DNA of 64,000 bases from Torymus aiolomorphi (lineage: Eukaryota > Arthropoda > Insecta > Hymenoptera > Torymidae): NCBI GenBank assembly GCA_036365515.1, contig CM070875.1, positions 99,706,628 to 99,770,627 of the forward strand, written 5' to 3'. The first letter of the stretch is position 1. Each line of letters starts with the position of its first letter. Shown here piece by piece: positions 12,314-19,948 of this stretch. The notes under the pieces were generated by a model that saw only the letters and a list, made by a program, of their open reading frames with translations, had not been told where the DNA came from and ran no database searches. Both the position numbers and the translations under genes were made by a program.

Positions 12314-12802
12314 CTACTCCCAATCCATAGACGTCTCACACGTTTCGTAGAATTTTTTCAGAAGTTTGACGTTATGAAGAGCACAGCTGGTTTTGTAGGC
12401 GCCCTCATGGTTAGGACAAACTGTGACAAGCTTGATCTTGTCCAAGGGTGGAAAACCCATCTCCGTTACATCGTGGACGTTGAATTTGAAATGTTCGAGC
12501 CATTTTTTCTTGATGGAGCCCATAACGAGTATCTGACTAGCATCATGCAGACATTCTCGAAGAACACTTCCGATGTCGGTGTAGGGACGGTCACCTGACT
12601 TCCAAGAAATACCGTGATAGAACTTTTTCAGCCAAGTATTTTCTCCCTTATACTTATCGGTGAGTCGTTTCCAAGGAAAAGGTTCCTTGAGTAAAAAGAC
12701 TAGAGGTTGATCGTCATCATCCAACGGAACTATTGCCAGTTCTTTCAAAACGAAATCATTACCAGGCTGTTTGAAGCCCTGCATATCAACGATATATTTC
12801 AT
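12314..12802 (-). CDS. Polinton-associated protein of unknown function, copy A (162 aa)
   Basis: I do not recognise a catalytic family. The protein starts MKYIVDMQGFK, followed by FVLKELAI, FYHGISWKSG and a KKKW block, then a Cys/His-bearing tail (VCPNHEGAYKTSCALHN). It is clearly homologous to the protein encoded at 24435-25134 at the other side of the element (YIVDxQGFK, KELAI, YHGxxWxSG, KxKW all shared). The start ATG lies 3 nt beyond the stop of the major capsid gene, so the two probably share a transcript. The conserved Asp and Glu near the N terminus suggest a nuclease-like fold, but that is inference. The TIR begins about 200 bp downstream. Confidence 0.75.
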   Translation of the reverse strand: MKYIVDMQGFKQPGNDFVLKELAIVPLDDDDQPLVFLLKEPFPWKRLTDKYKGENTWLKKFYHGISWKSGDRPYTDIGSVLRECLHDASQILVMGSIKKKWLEHFKFNVHDVTEMGFPPLDKIKLVTVCPNHEGAYKTSCALHNVKLLKKFYETCETSMDWE

Positions 12803-12804
12803 TT

Positions 12805-14034
12805 TTACACAAGCTTCTTCACGTCACCGCTGACGGGACTATACTGAACGATACGGTCGTGCAGAATGAGACAATACGCGGCTGTTCCAGCTGGAAAATT
12901 ATTTCTTGATTCAAACTCTAAACGCACGTCCACAGGAGCGTTTTCCAAAGATTCGTTTTGTTTGGAACAATCGATCACTATCAAAGGTAAGTATTTTATA
13001 AAATCTACTTTATTCAAAAGAGGTTCGGGATTTTTTTCATAATAAGCACTCTGAAAATTTGCATACATATCATACAATACAGCGTACTCGTTACGATCTA
13101 TATCTAAATTTAAATTTCCATACGGGTAATATTGTGAATTTAAAAAGAGTTTAACATTACTCAAGTGGCAGTGATCGAACTGACTCGCGTTTACCTGCCT
13201 CCGAGATTTTCTATTCGTTTGAAAAGCAAGAATAATGAAGCGTGGTTTTTCCAACTGATTGGCTGTTTTAACAGTCCAAAAGTGTTTAGGAGAAGATGGA
13301 AGGAGGGGATATTCGTAGAATTCCCAACTGCGGTAGCTCATAACCACAGGTCTGTTTTTCTCGATATAATTGAATAGAGGAATCTTTCGCTTATCGGAGA
13401 GAAATATGTATGGCATCAACCACTCTATCTTCGTAAACTCAATTTTAAATTCTTCATAAGTATTGTCTGGTCCTGCTATCTGTATGATGGCATTGATATC
13501 ATTTCTCGATCTAGTGAGTATGAGTTCATGCTTAACATTTACTAAAATTTTTCTATAATCTTCGGCAAATCCAAGAATCATACAGAGAGGTATAGAAAGG
13601 TCGAAGTAGCCATCATCGTTGGTAAGTTTTTGCGTTTCTTCTACATCGAGCCACCCAGCGTTCTCGATGACTAATTTTTGACTAGGATTGAGAGAAACCC
13701 AACCTTTCATGAGAGTAGTTAACCCTACATTTTTACATTTATTAATTTCAATGGCATTTATCTCATATCTGATTTCTTCAAACATATGACAAATGGCGTT
13801 GTTGACTAACATAGAACGTTCGACTGGTGTACCGTCCGGTTTAACTAATTTACCACATACATGTAGTGAACTTCGTGATGGTAGAAGACATAAATCTTGA
13901 TGTTGAATGGCGATGCGAATTTCATCGCTGTTTCCAAACGATGACGTGGTGTAGGGCTGATGTGCATGAAGTTCGTAGTGAGCCACTGGCTCATCAAATG
14001 TTACAGGTGACTGAATGTTTAGAATTTCTTCCAT
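12805..14034 (-). CDS. Polinton major capsid protein, double jelly-roll type
   Basis: 409 residues starting MEEILNIQSPVTF. The length, beta-rich character and position between the minor capsid and left TIR match the conserved major capsid of Polintons, which is known to form a hexon-like double jelly-roll. Recognisable blocks include SSLHVCGKLVKPDGT near residues 55-70 and YPYGNLNLD near 310. It is open throughout. It is followed by copy A (12314-12802) with a 2-nt gap and preceded by a TATA box inside the end of the minor capsid ORF. A short upstream ORF precedes it (13994-14170). Assembly would occur in the host nucleus or cytoplasm; virion formation by this copy is not shown. Confidence 0.85.
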   Translation of the reverse strand: MEEILNIQSPVTFDEPVAHYELHAHQPYTTSSFGNSDEIRIAIQHQDLCLLPSRSSLHVCGKLVKPDGTPVERSMLVNNAICHMFEEIRYEINAIEINKCKNVGLTTLMKGWVSLNPSQKLVIENAGWLDVEETQKLTNDDGYFDLSIPLCMILGFAEDYRKILVNVKHELILTRSRNDINAIIQIAGPDNTYEEFKIEFTKIEWLMPYIFLSDKRKIPLFNYIEKNRPVVMSYRSWEFYEYPLLPSSPKHFWTVKTANQLEKPRFIILAFQTNRKSRRQVNASQFDHCHLSNVKLFLNSQYYPYGNLNLDIDRNEYAVLYDMYANFQSAYYEKNPEPLLNKVDFIKYLPLIVIDCSKQNESLENAPVDVRLEFESRNNFPAGTAAYCLILHDRIVQYSPVSGDVKKLV

Positions 14035-14170
14035 CTTTTTGTAGACAACAGAAGAAAATACAAGTTATTTTCCACCAGGGACGACTCTTAGGCCGAGATT
14101 TCTCAGGAACTGAATGTTTTGTCATGTTAGCGCTCTGCTTGCTCGCGGACGACTGATGGTCTGTCGACAT
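13994..14170 (-). CDS. Candidate small basic/hydrophobic upstream ORF (58 codons) overlapping the capsid start
   Basis: An ATG frame at 14170, with a second in-frame ATG at about 14125, reads through an Arg/Lys/Pro-rich stretch and then a hydrophobic Cys/Phe segment (WWKITCIFFCCL) before stopping inside the capsid gene. The first ATG is only about 11 nt downstream of the TATA box, so the second is the better start. It could be a small core or membrane protein or just a chance uORF. Confidence 0.3.
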   Translation of the reverse strand: MSTDHQSSASKQSANMTKHSVPEKSRPKSRPWWKITCIFFCCLQKDGRNSKHSVTCNI

Positions 14171-14180
14171 GTTGACTTCT

Positions 14181-14191
14181 TTATATAGCCC
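14181..14191 (-). promoter_or_regulatory. TATA box for the major capsid gene embedded in the minor capsid stop
   Basis: On the minus strand GGGCTATATAA reads as ...Ala-Ile-TAA, so the promoter element contains the upstream gene's stop codon. The same arrangement occurs at four other gene junctions in the element. Confidence 0.75.
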
Positions 14192-14909
14192 TTACCAACC
14201 TTGCTGTTGTAAATGATCCCCATCGCACTTGTTTGATGTGAAGTCTGATTGTAATGGTTTCTCCTCGAAAATTAACTAATCGTCCGTCTTGATCGACTAT
14301 GCGTATTTGTAAGTGATCTATGCTTTTAACTGTAACTGGAAGGTAAATTACCTGTGAGGTTACTTCAATGATCTTATATCCTGGTGGTACTGCTGGAAAG
14401 AATTCGTGTATCGTATGAATCTTAGAGCCGTTTATATATGCTCCTGAAGTTATATTACACTCAACTCGTAAGGCGTTGATTTTAAGAATAGCTACAGGCA
14501 GATCTGAGCTATGAGTAATGTTTGCTTGTAGTAAACGTTGAATAAAACCTAAGAGCTGACCGATGGAATCTCGAGAACGAAATTCAATAGACTGACTACA
14601 CTTTATTACACTGCGAAGTGTATTATTATTTTGCTTTAAACTGATTGAAATACCTTTGGGTGCTAAAGTTTCACGAAGAAAATTTTCGATATCCTCTATC
14701 TCGTAACTACCAGTCGGTAAATATATTTCTTCCTTACCGACGTAAAACTTATTATTATCAATATCGATGTTGGGTATAGAGTTAAATGTTAAAAGTTCAA
14801 CCAAACTGAGAACGTAATTTTTATTTGGTGAAAGTTCAATAGGTGGAAAATACTGCACTTCTAGAACTGATGAATTACCGGAGAGACTTAACGTCAATGA
14901 ATTCTCCAT
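14181..14909 (-). CDS. Polinton minor capsid (penton-like, single jelly-roll) protein
   Basis: 242 residues starting MENSLTLSLSG. It lies directly upstream of the major capsid gene and has the size of the conserved Polinton minor capsid, known to adopt a single jelly-roll like a penton base. FPPIELSPNKNYVLSLVELL near residues 20-40 and the C-terminal ITIRLHIKQ strand fit this. The frame is intact. Its last residues Arg-Ala-Ile-stop are encoded by the TATA box of the next gene. Confidence 0.8.
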   Translation of the reverse strand: MENSLTLSLSGNSSVLEVQYFPPIELSPNKNYVLSLVELLTFNSIPNIDIDNNKFYVGKEEIYLPTGSYEIEDIENFLRETLAPKGISISLKQNNNTLRSVIKCSQSIEFRSRDSIGQLLGFIQRLLQANITHSSDLPVAILKINALRVECNITSGAYINGSKIHTIHEFFPAVPPGYKIIEVTSQVIYLPVTVKSIDHLQIRIVDQDGRLVNFRGETITIRLHIKQVRWGSFTTARLVRAI

Positions 14910-14950
14910 GACTATTCAATCTAGAATGATTAAACTATCATTACGCTCGC

Positions 14951-14963
14951 CTTTATATAGCCC
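14951..14963 (-). promoter_or_regulatory. TATA box for the minor capsid gene embedded in the protease stop
   Basis: On the minus strand GGGCTATATAAAG overlaps the protease terminal Arg-Ala-Ile-TAA, about 45 nt before the minor capsid ATG. It is almost identical to the box at 14181-14191. Confidence 0.75.
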
Positions 14964-15327
14964 GGCTTAACTTGTTACATAAGAACTTGAGACAGAGGTG
15001 ACCGCAGTTGAATGTATTATAATCTTGATATCTCTCATGATTATATTTAACTTCATTCACTCGCAGATAAAGCAATAAATCAATAGGTGGTTGAAGATCT
15101 CCAAAGCTGTCGAAGTAAACTACATTGTCTCCACGTTTTCGATATGCTACCCAATGTGTTCCAGGCCCATCTTTATCATCTAAATTTACAATGGCTGATT
15201 CATGATTATGAGGACCACTAGCAGGTAAAGCATTTCGCATAAATACTCCTCGAAAATATGGAATTTTTAGAATTTTAGCATACTTAATTAGATCGAGATC
15301 TGTGAGAGCCCTCTGTGGTAATCTCAC
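14953..15327 (-). CDS. Polinton adenain-like cysteine protease
   Basis: 124 codons of a C5/Ulp1-fold maturation protease. The catalytic His lies in THWVAYRKRG (about residue 57), the Asp in VVYFDSFG (about 73) and the Cys in NCGHLCLKFL (about 113). The family cleaves capsid and core precursors. There is no in-frame ATG at the start: the frame opens at GTG (15327) and is closed upstream by a TAA inside a poly-A run. It overlaps the PLA2 ORF by 4 nt. The first internal ATG would remove about 28 residues. Start loss or ribosomal slippage on the A-run (about 15340-15355) are both possible. Confidence 0.8.
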   Translation of the reverse strand: MRLPQRALTDLDLIKYAKILKIPYFRGVFMRNALPASGPHNHESAIVNLDDKDGPGTHWVAYRKRGDNVVYFDSFGDLQPPIDLLLYLRVNEVKYNHERYQDYNTFNCGHLCLKFLCNKLSRAI

Positions 15328-16115
15328 TTCGAGGTTCTTTTTTTTTCTTTAACCGGAATTTTTTTTTTATTATCGCCTATACGAAGGCCTGCACCTGTTT
15401 TATATGGTTTCAGAAATAGACCCTTTCCCAATGCTATTTCTTCCATTTTCATGTTATGCCTCTGATTTTCTTCTAATTGCTTTTTAGCTGTACTCGCATC
15501 ATTAACTGTTTTTGCTATACCAGCAGCCCCACCAGCCACAGCCCCAACAGCACTCAGACCAGCAAATATTGGTACGAGAAACGGTAGAAAATCACCTACT
15601 TTTGAGGGTACAGGTAAAACCCGTGGAATGATAATTTTACGTTTTCCACCTGCTTTCTTGACAGCAAAACGAGCACCTTTCAAAGCAGAGAGAATTACCT
15701 TGCGAGCTGAGTTACTTTCAACCATTGATTTTGAAGCAGCTTTTATTATCTTGTTCAGCATCGTTGGCGGCTTTCTCTCCATGCCCATTCCTAGTTTTGA
15801 TTTGGCTTTCATAATATTTGTGATTGCGTAAGCAGCTACTTTCTCACCAATACTTGAATCTTTAGCCTTAACTCTCTGCCACGCCTTATCTGCTAAACCT
15901 TTATCTGCGTTGCTTCTAGCCTCAATGTTTTCTCTGGTCTGAGAATAAGTTATGTCATGCTCTTGACAAGCTCTATCAAGTAGATTGATACCTTTATCAC
16001 CTCGAGCTAAACGTTTTGCTAACTTAGTACCTGGTCCGCAGTACTGATATCCTGGTAAATGAAGTTCTACTGGAAGACTGTTGAGAATTTTATTGATTAA
16101 ACCGCGACCTCGACG
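15324..16115 (-). CDS. Polinton PLA2-domain protein with hydrophobic segment
   Basis: 263 open codons. The N-terminal 60 residues contain the parvovirus-VP1-like phospholipase A2 signature: LPGYQYCGPGT, then GINLLDRACQEHDITY with the catalytic HD pair. A central Gly/Ala-rich hydrophobic stretch (FLPFLVPIFAGLSAVGAVAG) and a Lys-rich tail follow. In related viruses such a domain helps breach membranes during entry. The nearest ATG, at 16119, is one nucleotide out of frame, and a TGA closes the reading frame just upstream of 16115. The start is therefore damaged or supplied by splicing. The first in-frame ATG (15812) lies after the PLA2 domain. Confidence 0.75.
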   Translation of the reverse strand, partial: RRGRGLINKILNSLPVELHLPGYQYCGPGTKLAKRLARGDKGINLLDRACQEHDITYSQTRENIEARSNADKGLADKAWQRVKAKDSSIGEKVAAYAITNIMKAKSKLGMGMERKPPTMLNKIIKAASKSMVESNSARKVILSALKGARFAVKKAGGKRKIIIPRVLPVPSKVGDFLPFLVPIFAGLSAVGAVAGGAAGIAKTVNDASTAKKQLEENQRHNMKMEEIALGKGLFLKPYKTGAGLRIGDNKKKIPVKEKKRTSK

Positions 16116-16141
16116 TCATCTGTATACGATCATCACACCAC

Positions 16142-16195
16142 GAAGGTTCGATGAAGACTGAATCCCGCGAGTATAAAAGCGCTCTATTTATAGCC
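16142..16195. promoter_or_regulatory. Divergent promoter between PLA2 gene and ATPase gene
   Basis: Plus-strand TATAAAAG at 16172-16179 faces the ATPase. Minus-strand CTATAAATAG at 16184-16195 faces the PLA2 gene. The boxes are crossed, so the predicted 5' ends (about 25-30 nt downstream of each) would overlap. GAAGGTTC (16142-16149) fits the GAAnnTTC core of a heat-shock element. Both boxes share the flanking GCGCTC. Confidence 0.7.
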
Positions 16196-16232
16196 GAACG
16201 ATCAGTTGCGATCGAGACCTTGTACTGTACAC

Positions 16233-16937
16233 ATGAATTTCAAGGAACACTCTGTTCAACTCCCGGTATTTAATTTCGATAATATCGTGGAGCAAGAAAA
16301 AAAGACAAAGCGGCATGGAGACTTACTTCCAAGCAGTATTAGAGCTGTATTTTGTGGACCGTCATATTGTGGAAAAACCAATAGTTTGCTTGCACTCATT
16401 ACACATCCCAATGGTGTTCGATTTGAGAATGTTTATACGTATTCAAAATCTTTGAATCAACCGAAGTATAAATTTCTTGAGAAACTCATAGAACCATTAG
16501 AGGGCGTACAGTATTTTCCCTACAGTGAACACGATGAAGTAATAGCTCCTGAAAATGCTCTTCCAAACTCAATCATTATATTTGACGATATAGCTTGTGA
16601 AAAACAGAATCATGTCAAAGCATTTTTCTGCATGGGTAGACATAAAAACGTAGACTGTTTCTATCTTTGTCAATCATATGCCCATATTTCTAAACATCTC
16701 GTCAGAGATAATGTAAATCTTTTGGTAATTTTTCGTCAAGATGATGTAAATTTAAAACATTTGTATGAAGATCATGTTAATTCTGATATGACCTATATAC
16801 AGTTTAAAGATTTATGCATCAAATGCTGGAGAGATGAGAAATATGAATTTTTAATGATTGACAAAGATAGACCAATCAATGGAGGAAGGTATCGTAAGGG
16901 CTTCGACTGCTTTGCTATAAATATGGGAGACACTTAG
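16233..16937 (+). CDS. Polinton genome-packaging ATPase (A32/FtsK-HerA type)
   Basis: 234 residues from the ATG at 16233; the open frame upstream begins only at a TTG. Walker A is GPSYCGKT (about residues 41-48) and Walker B is IIIFDDI (about 112-118). Downstream lie CMGRHKNVD and a conserved QSY motif, as in poxvirus A32-like and Polinton ATPases. It is thought to pump the genome into preformed capsids. The frame is intact. TATAAATA at 16916-16923, inside its C-terminal codons, serves the next gene. Confidence 0.85.
   Translation: MNFKEHSVQLPVFNFDNIVEQEKKTKRHGDLLPSSIRAVFCGPSYCGKTNSLLALITHPNGVRFENVYTYSKSLNQPKYKFLEKLIEPLEGVQYFPYSEHDEVIAPENALPNSIIIFDDIACEKQNHVKAFFCMGRHKNVDCFYLCQSYAHISKHLVRDNVNLLVIFRQDDVNLKHLYEDHVNSDMTYIQFKDLCIKCWRDEKYEFLMIDKDRPINGGRYRKGFDCFAINMGDT
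16916..16923 (+). promoter_or_regulatory. TATA box inside the ATPase 3' end
   Basis: GCTATAAATATGG encodes Ala-Ile-Asn-Met of the ATPase and lies about 60 nt before the ATG at 16979. Confidence 0.65.
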
Positions 16938-17146
16938 TCTTTCATTCACAGTCTACAACTGAACGTTGAAGCGGTAATATGGCAGAGTTTCGTGAAAAGA
17001 AGGATATACTTCATGAGCTTGTAAAAGCTCGCAATGCAGTTAAACGTAAATATAATCTGTTAAAGTATGGAAAAGATACGTTTGAAAGAGCAATGGAAGA
17101 TACTTTCAAACCAATTGTTGATCCACTTCAGAAACTTGTTGAAACG

Positions 17147-17262
17147 TCAAAAAACCATATTCAAAAAAATGAAGCTTCAAAGAATAAGGAGTTAAATAAT
17201 ACTAGAGTATTATTTAACTCCTTATTCTTTGAAGCTTCATTTTTTTGAATATGGTTTTTTGA
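17147..17262. repeat. Perfect palindrome, 57-bp arms with 2-bp spacer
   Basis: 17147-17203 is the exact reverse complement of 17206-17262, with AG between. The right arm is a fold-back copy of coding sequence and introduces a stop. Confidence 0.95.
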
Positions 17263-18013
17263 TTATCTAGAGATAATAGTCATTTTACGAATAAAAAAGA
17301 AAACTTGAGAATACTCTAGATGACGATTCTTTCAATGATAATACATTTGGTTTTAATAATGATACTTTAAAAAATAATACTATTGAAAATCTTAAATTAG
17401 ATACTTCATTTGAATCAGCAACCAGTGAAATTGAAGAGGCTTCATTAGATGATAAATACATACGCATGCTCAGTCAGAATAGTAAGTATATTGATAAAAT
17501 TTATGGAGTACTTAAAGAACAAGGACATATGTTAATTGGTAATACACCAATACAGTTTGATAGTGATTATGTTGTTATAGAAGATGAAAAATATCCAAAA
17601 ACTCGAGGGCTTTTGGAGTTATTAATAACTAAAAATCCTGAGCAGAAGTATGTAAGTTCAGATGACTTAGCAAACTATCGCAGTATTCTTGAGATAAGTA
17701 ATGTTCACAAGAAGAGATACAGAGGTGATGAATCTATTCGTAAACACAACAGTAAGAAATTTGATGAAATCATTCATCCTCTTTTCTTCGAGACTTCTAA
17801 AAAGCGTAAGAAAACTCCTAATAAAAAGAGTGGTTTTGGCATCATACCAAGATATAAAATTGCAAGAAAGGGTTCAATAATGGATTATGTATACTGGGAT
17901 GATCCAAATGAACTTGTGGATCGTCTTCGTTTACTAATTGCAGAAAGGTCAGCTGGAAATCAAAGTCATACGAATGAAATTCATTCAATTATTGAAGAGC
18001 TCCGTGAGGCGGG

Positions 18014-18023
18014 CTATATATAC
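18014..18023 (+). promoter_or_regulatory. TATA box embedded in the last codons of the upstream gene
   Basis: GGGCTATATATAC encodes the terminal Gly-Tyr-Ile-Tyr just before TGA at 18024. The next gene's ATG is at 18057. Confidence 0.7.
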
Positions 18024-18056
18024 TGAGACGAATTAGTGAAAGGTTTAGTATCAAAA

Positions 18057-18377
18057 ATGAGCGTTGACGTGTTCGGACGAAATCTGAAAGAAAGAGAGGG
18101 CATTAGAAGTCCTCCAGGAGTGGGATATAAAATCACATCCGATGGGCAGTTTGATCTTGAAAATAAGAGATTATGCAATGTAGGAGCACCCAATGATCTA
18201 CATGATGCAGTTAATGTGCAATCATTACAACTGATAGTGGGAGAAGAAGTACGAAAAATTAAAAAAATTACAAGTGGTTTAAGAAATGAGTTAAACAACT
18301 TAGATAATATTATGAATGCAAATCGTGATGAATTAGATAAAAAATTGCTGATCTTGAGAGGGAAATCGAGAGTATAA
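18057..18377 (+). CDS. Candidate fibre/spike-like Polinton protein (106 aa)
   Basis: Start chosen at ATG 18057 (MSVDVFGRNLKEREG); the frame opens upstream only with GTG. GVGYKITSDGQFDLENKRLCNVG...DAVN resembles the short beta motif preceding trimeric fibres in phage and viral tail proteins (NKRLxNVxxPxxxxDAVN). It is followed by a ~40-residue heptad-like helix (VGEEVRKIKKITSGLRNELN). A host-attachment or spike role is inference from this resemblance and from position among virion genes. The frame is intact. Its stop codon lies inside the integrase TATA box. Confidence 0.55.
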   Translation: MSVDVFGRNLKEREGIRSPPGVGYKITSDGQFDLENKRLCNVGAPNDLHDAVNVQSLQLIVGEEVRKIKKITSGLRNELNNLDNIMNANRDELDKKLLILRGKSRV

Positions 18378-18380
18378 AAG
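18373..18380 (+). promoter_or_regulatory. TATA box for integrase overlapping upstream stop codon
   Basis: GAGTATAAAAG reads as ...Val-TAA of the fibre-like gene (TAA at 18375-18377). It lies about 46 nt before the integrase ATG. Confidence 0.7.
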
Positions 18381-18425
18381 TGATGGTACTTCAATTGTCA
18401 CATAGCAGTAATTCGCTGGACACCA

Positions 18426-19364
18426 ATGAGTCAACATCGAAGCATGGATCATCAAAAGAAAGTAGTAGTAGAAGAGTTGCATAAACCTGCTCGAAGAAAC
18501 TATCAACGCCGTAAGTTTGATATGCGAGGCATAGATGAAACTTGGCAAGCTGATTTAGTTGAAATGCAGCCTTATGCTAGAGAGAACAAAGAGTACAGAT
18601 ATATGCTTACTGTAATAGATGTATTTTCCAAGTACGCTTGGGTTGTACCGGTTAAGCGAAAATCCGCAGACAACGTTACAGCAGCGATAAAATTAGTTCT
18701 GTCTCAAGGTCTAGCACCAAAAAATTTACAGACAGATAGAGGTAAAGAATTTTACAACTCAAGCTTTTAGAATTTGATGAAGCGGTATAAGATTAACCTG
18801 TACTCCACATACAGCAACTTAAAAGCATCTATTTGTGAGAGATTTAATCGAACGCTGAAAAACAAGATGTGGATGCAATTTAGTTTGCGTGGAAATTTTA
18901 AGTGGCTTGACATCTTACCTGATTTGATTACTGCTTACAATAATAGGAAACACAGAACTATACATATGAAACCAAAAGATGTAACAAAAGCCAATGAAAC
19001 GCAGATTCTAAGACAATATTCCACCAAGTCTCAACCTGTAAAAAAGCAAAAATTTAAAGTTAATGATAGAGTACGTATAAGCAGATTAAAGCAAGTATTT
19101 GAGAAAGGATATACACCTAATTGGTCGACTGAGATATTCACAATAGTTAAAATATCGAAAACAAATCCTGTTACTTACCATTTAAAAGATTATCAAGATC
19201 ATCCAGTTTCAGGTTGCTTCTATGAAGAAGAACTTTTAAAAGTTAAATACCCAGATATTTATCTCGTAGAAAAAGTTATCAAGAAACGCGGTAATCAAGT
19301 TTACGTAAAGTGGCTTGGGTTTGACAGTTCGCACAATAGTTGGATTAATAAACAAGATATGTAA
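18426..19364 (+). pseudogene. Polinton retroviral-type integrase with chromodomain, one in-frame stop
   Basis: 313 codons from ATG 18426. The rve DDE core is visible: first Asp in TWQADLVEM, second Asp in LQTDRGKEF, Glu in ASICERFNRTLK. The C terminus has an SH3-like region and a chromodomain (YLVEKVIKKRGNQVYVKWLGF) that may bind methylated histone tails and guide insertion. A TAG at 18768-18770 interrupts the core between the second Asp and the Glu; the frame is otherwise continuous. An N-terminal HHCC zinc finger is not obvious. The role would be insertion of the element, with the 6-bp duplication seen at its ends. Confidence 0.85.
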
Positions 19365-19381
19365 TTTAATTAGTAATGATT

Positions 19382-19475
19382 AAATAAAGAGAAAGTGGTG
19401 GGAGCCCCAACCAACGCTCCCTACCTATGAGGAACAACCGAACATTTTTCCTCTCCATAAACTTTCTCTTTATTT
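19382..19475 (-). ncRNA. Predicted three-way-junction stem-loop at convergent 3' ends, copy 1
   Basis: A perfect 15-bp outer stem pairs 19382-19396 with 19461-19475. Inside are two hairpins, GAGGAA/TTCCTC and GGGAGC/GCTCCC, with GTTGGTTGG in the second loop. In minus orientation it follows the small gene at 19552-19851; in plus orientation it follows integrase by 17 nt. A related copy lies at 25183-25278, with one compensatory pair change in the outer stem. The function is unknown; 3'-end formation or transcript stability is plausible. Confidence 0.6.
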
Positions 19476-19551
19476 TATTTATTTTACATGCTTATTAATT
19501 TTAAGTTACATTACAAAGTTATTAATTAAATTACAATATTAATTTACACAT

Positions 19552-19851
19552 TTAATCTTTACGAAATTCAAAATATTGTTCACCTTGATACAATAAAAAT
19601 AATTTGTACTTATTAGCCCTCTCGGCAAGCTCATCGAATAAATTCCCATTGTTCTCGAGGGCCTTTGAAACTCGATTGGGAAGGAAGATTTGAAACTCTC
19701 CATCGATGACGACAACCGCTTTCAATCCATATTTAGTATTCACCTGCTTGATCTCTGTCACTATATACATCTCACCTTTCTTCAAATCCGATAGATTCTT
19801 CTTTGGAAGATAGGTATTTGAGCAGATTCGGTTTAACATGGCAAAGTCCAT
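19552..19851 (-). CDS. Small Polinton protein, possible OB-fold single-strand-binding protein (99 aa)
   Basis: MDFAMLNRICSNTYLPKK, followed by LKKGEMYIVTEIKQVNTKYG, KAVVVIDGEFQIFLPNR and LFLLYQGEQYFEF. The alternating beta-strand pattern and size suggest an OB fold like a ssDNA-binding protein, which would fit beside the polymerase. No catalytic residues are seen. An acceptor-like TTTCAG lies one base before the ATG, and a donor-like AAG/GTGAGT lies at about 19926 just after the PolB stop. It may be expressed from a spliced PolB-region transcript. Confidence 0.55.
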   Translation of the reverse strand: MDFAMLNRICSNTYLPKKNLSDLKKGEMYIVTEIKQVNTKYGLKAVVVIDGEFQIFLPNRVSKALENNGNLFDELAERANKYKLFLLYQGEQYFEFRKD

Positions 19852-19948
19852 TCTGAAACAGAGAGAGAAAGAGAGAATACTGAATATTTGTAAAATATAT
19901 TACAAGTCAATAAATGAAATACTCACCTTAAAGTGTGTGTGGAATTGT

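Larger units (their letters stand above)
16979..18026 (+). pseudogene. Polinton conserved protein of unknown function, broken by a palindrome
   Basis: The 5' part (16979-17203) reads MAEFREKKDILHELVKARNA, a Lys/Glu-rich helical region. It then enters a perfect inverted duplication and stops at 17246-17248. The 3' part is open from 17295 (after a TAA) to 18026 in a different frame. It has an acidic Asn-rich linker, then a basic region (KSGFGIIPRYKIARKG) and the conserved-looking C terminus YWDDPNELVDRLRLLIAERS...SIIEELREAGYIY. I know no function. Position among late genes suggests a virion or core role. The C-terminal codons contain the TATA box of the next gene. Confidence 0.7.

Noticed and set aside
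12125..12598. 157-codon plus-strand frame
   Set aside because: It is the antisense shadow of the minus-strand Polinton gene at 12314-12802.
19382..19475. Hammerhead ribozyme
   Set aside because: The three-way junction lacks the CUGANGA and GAAA core motifs.
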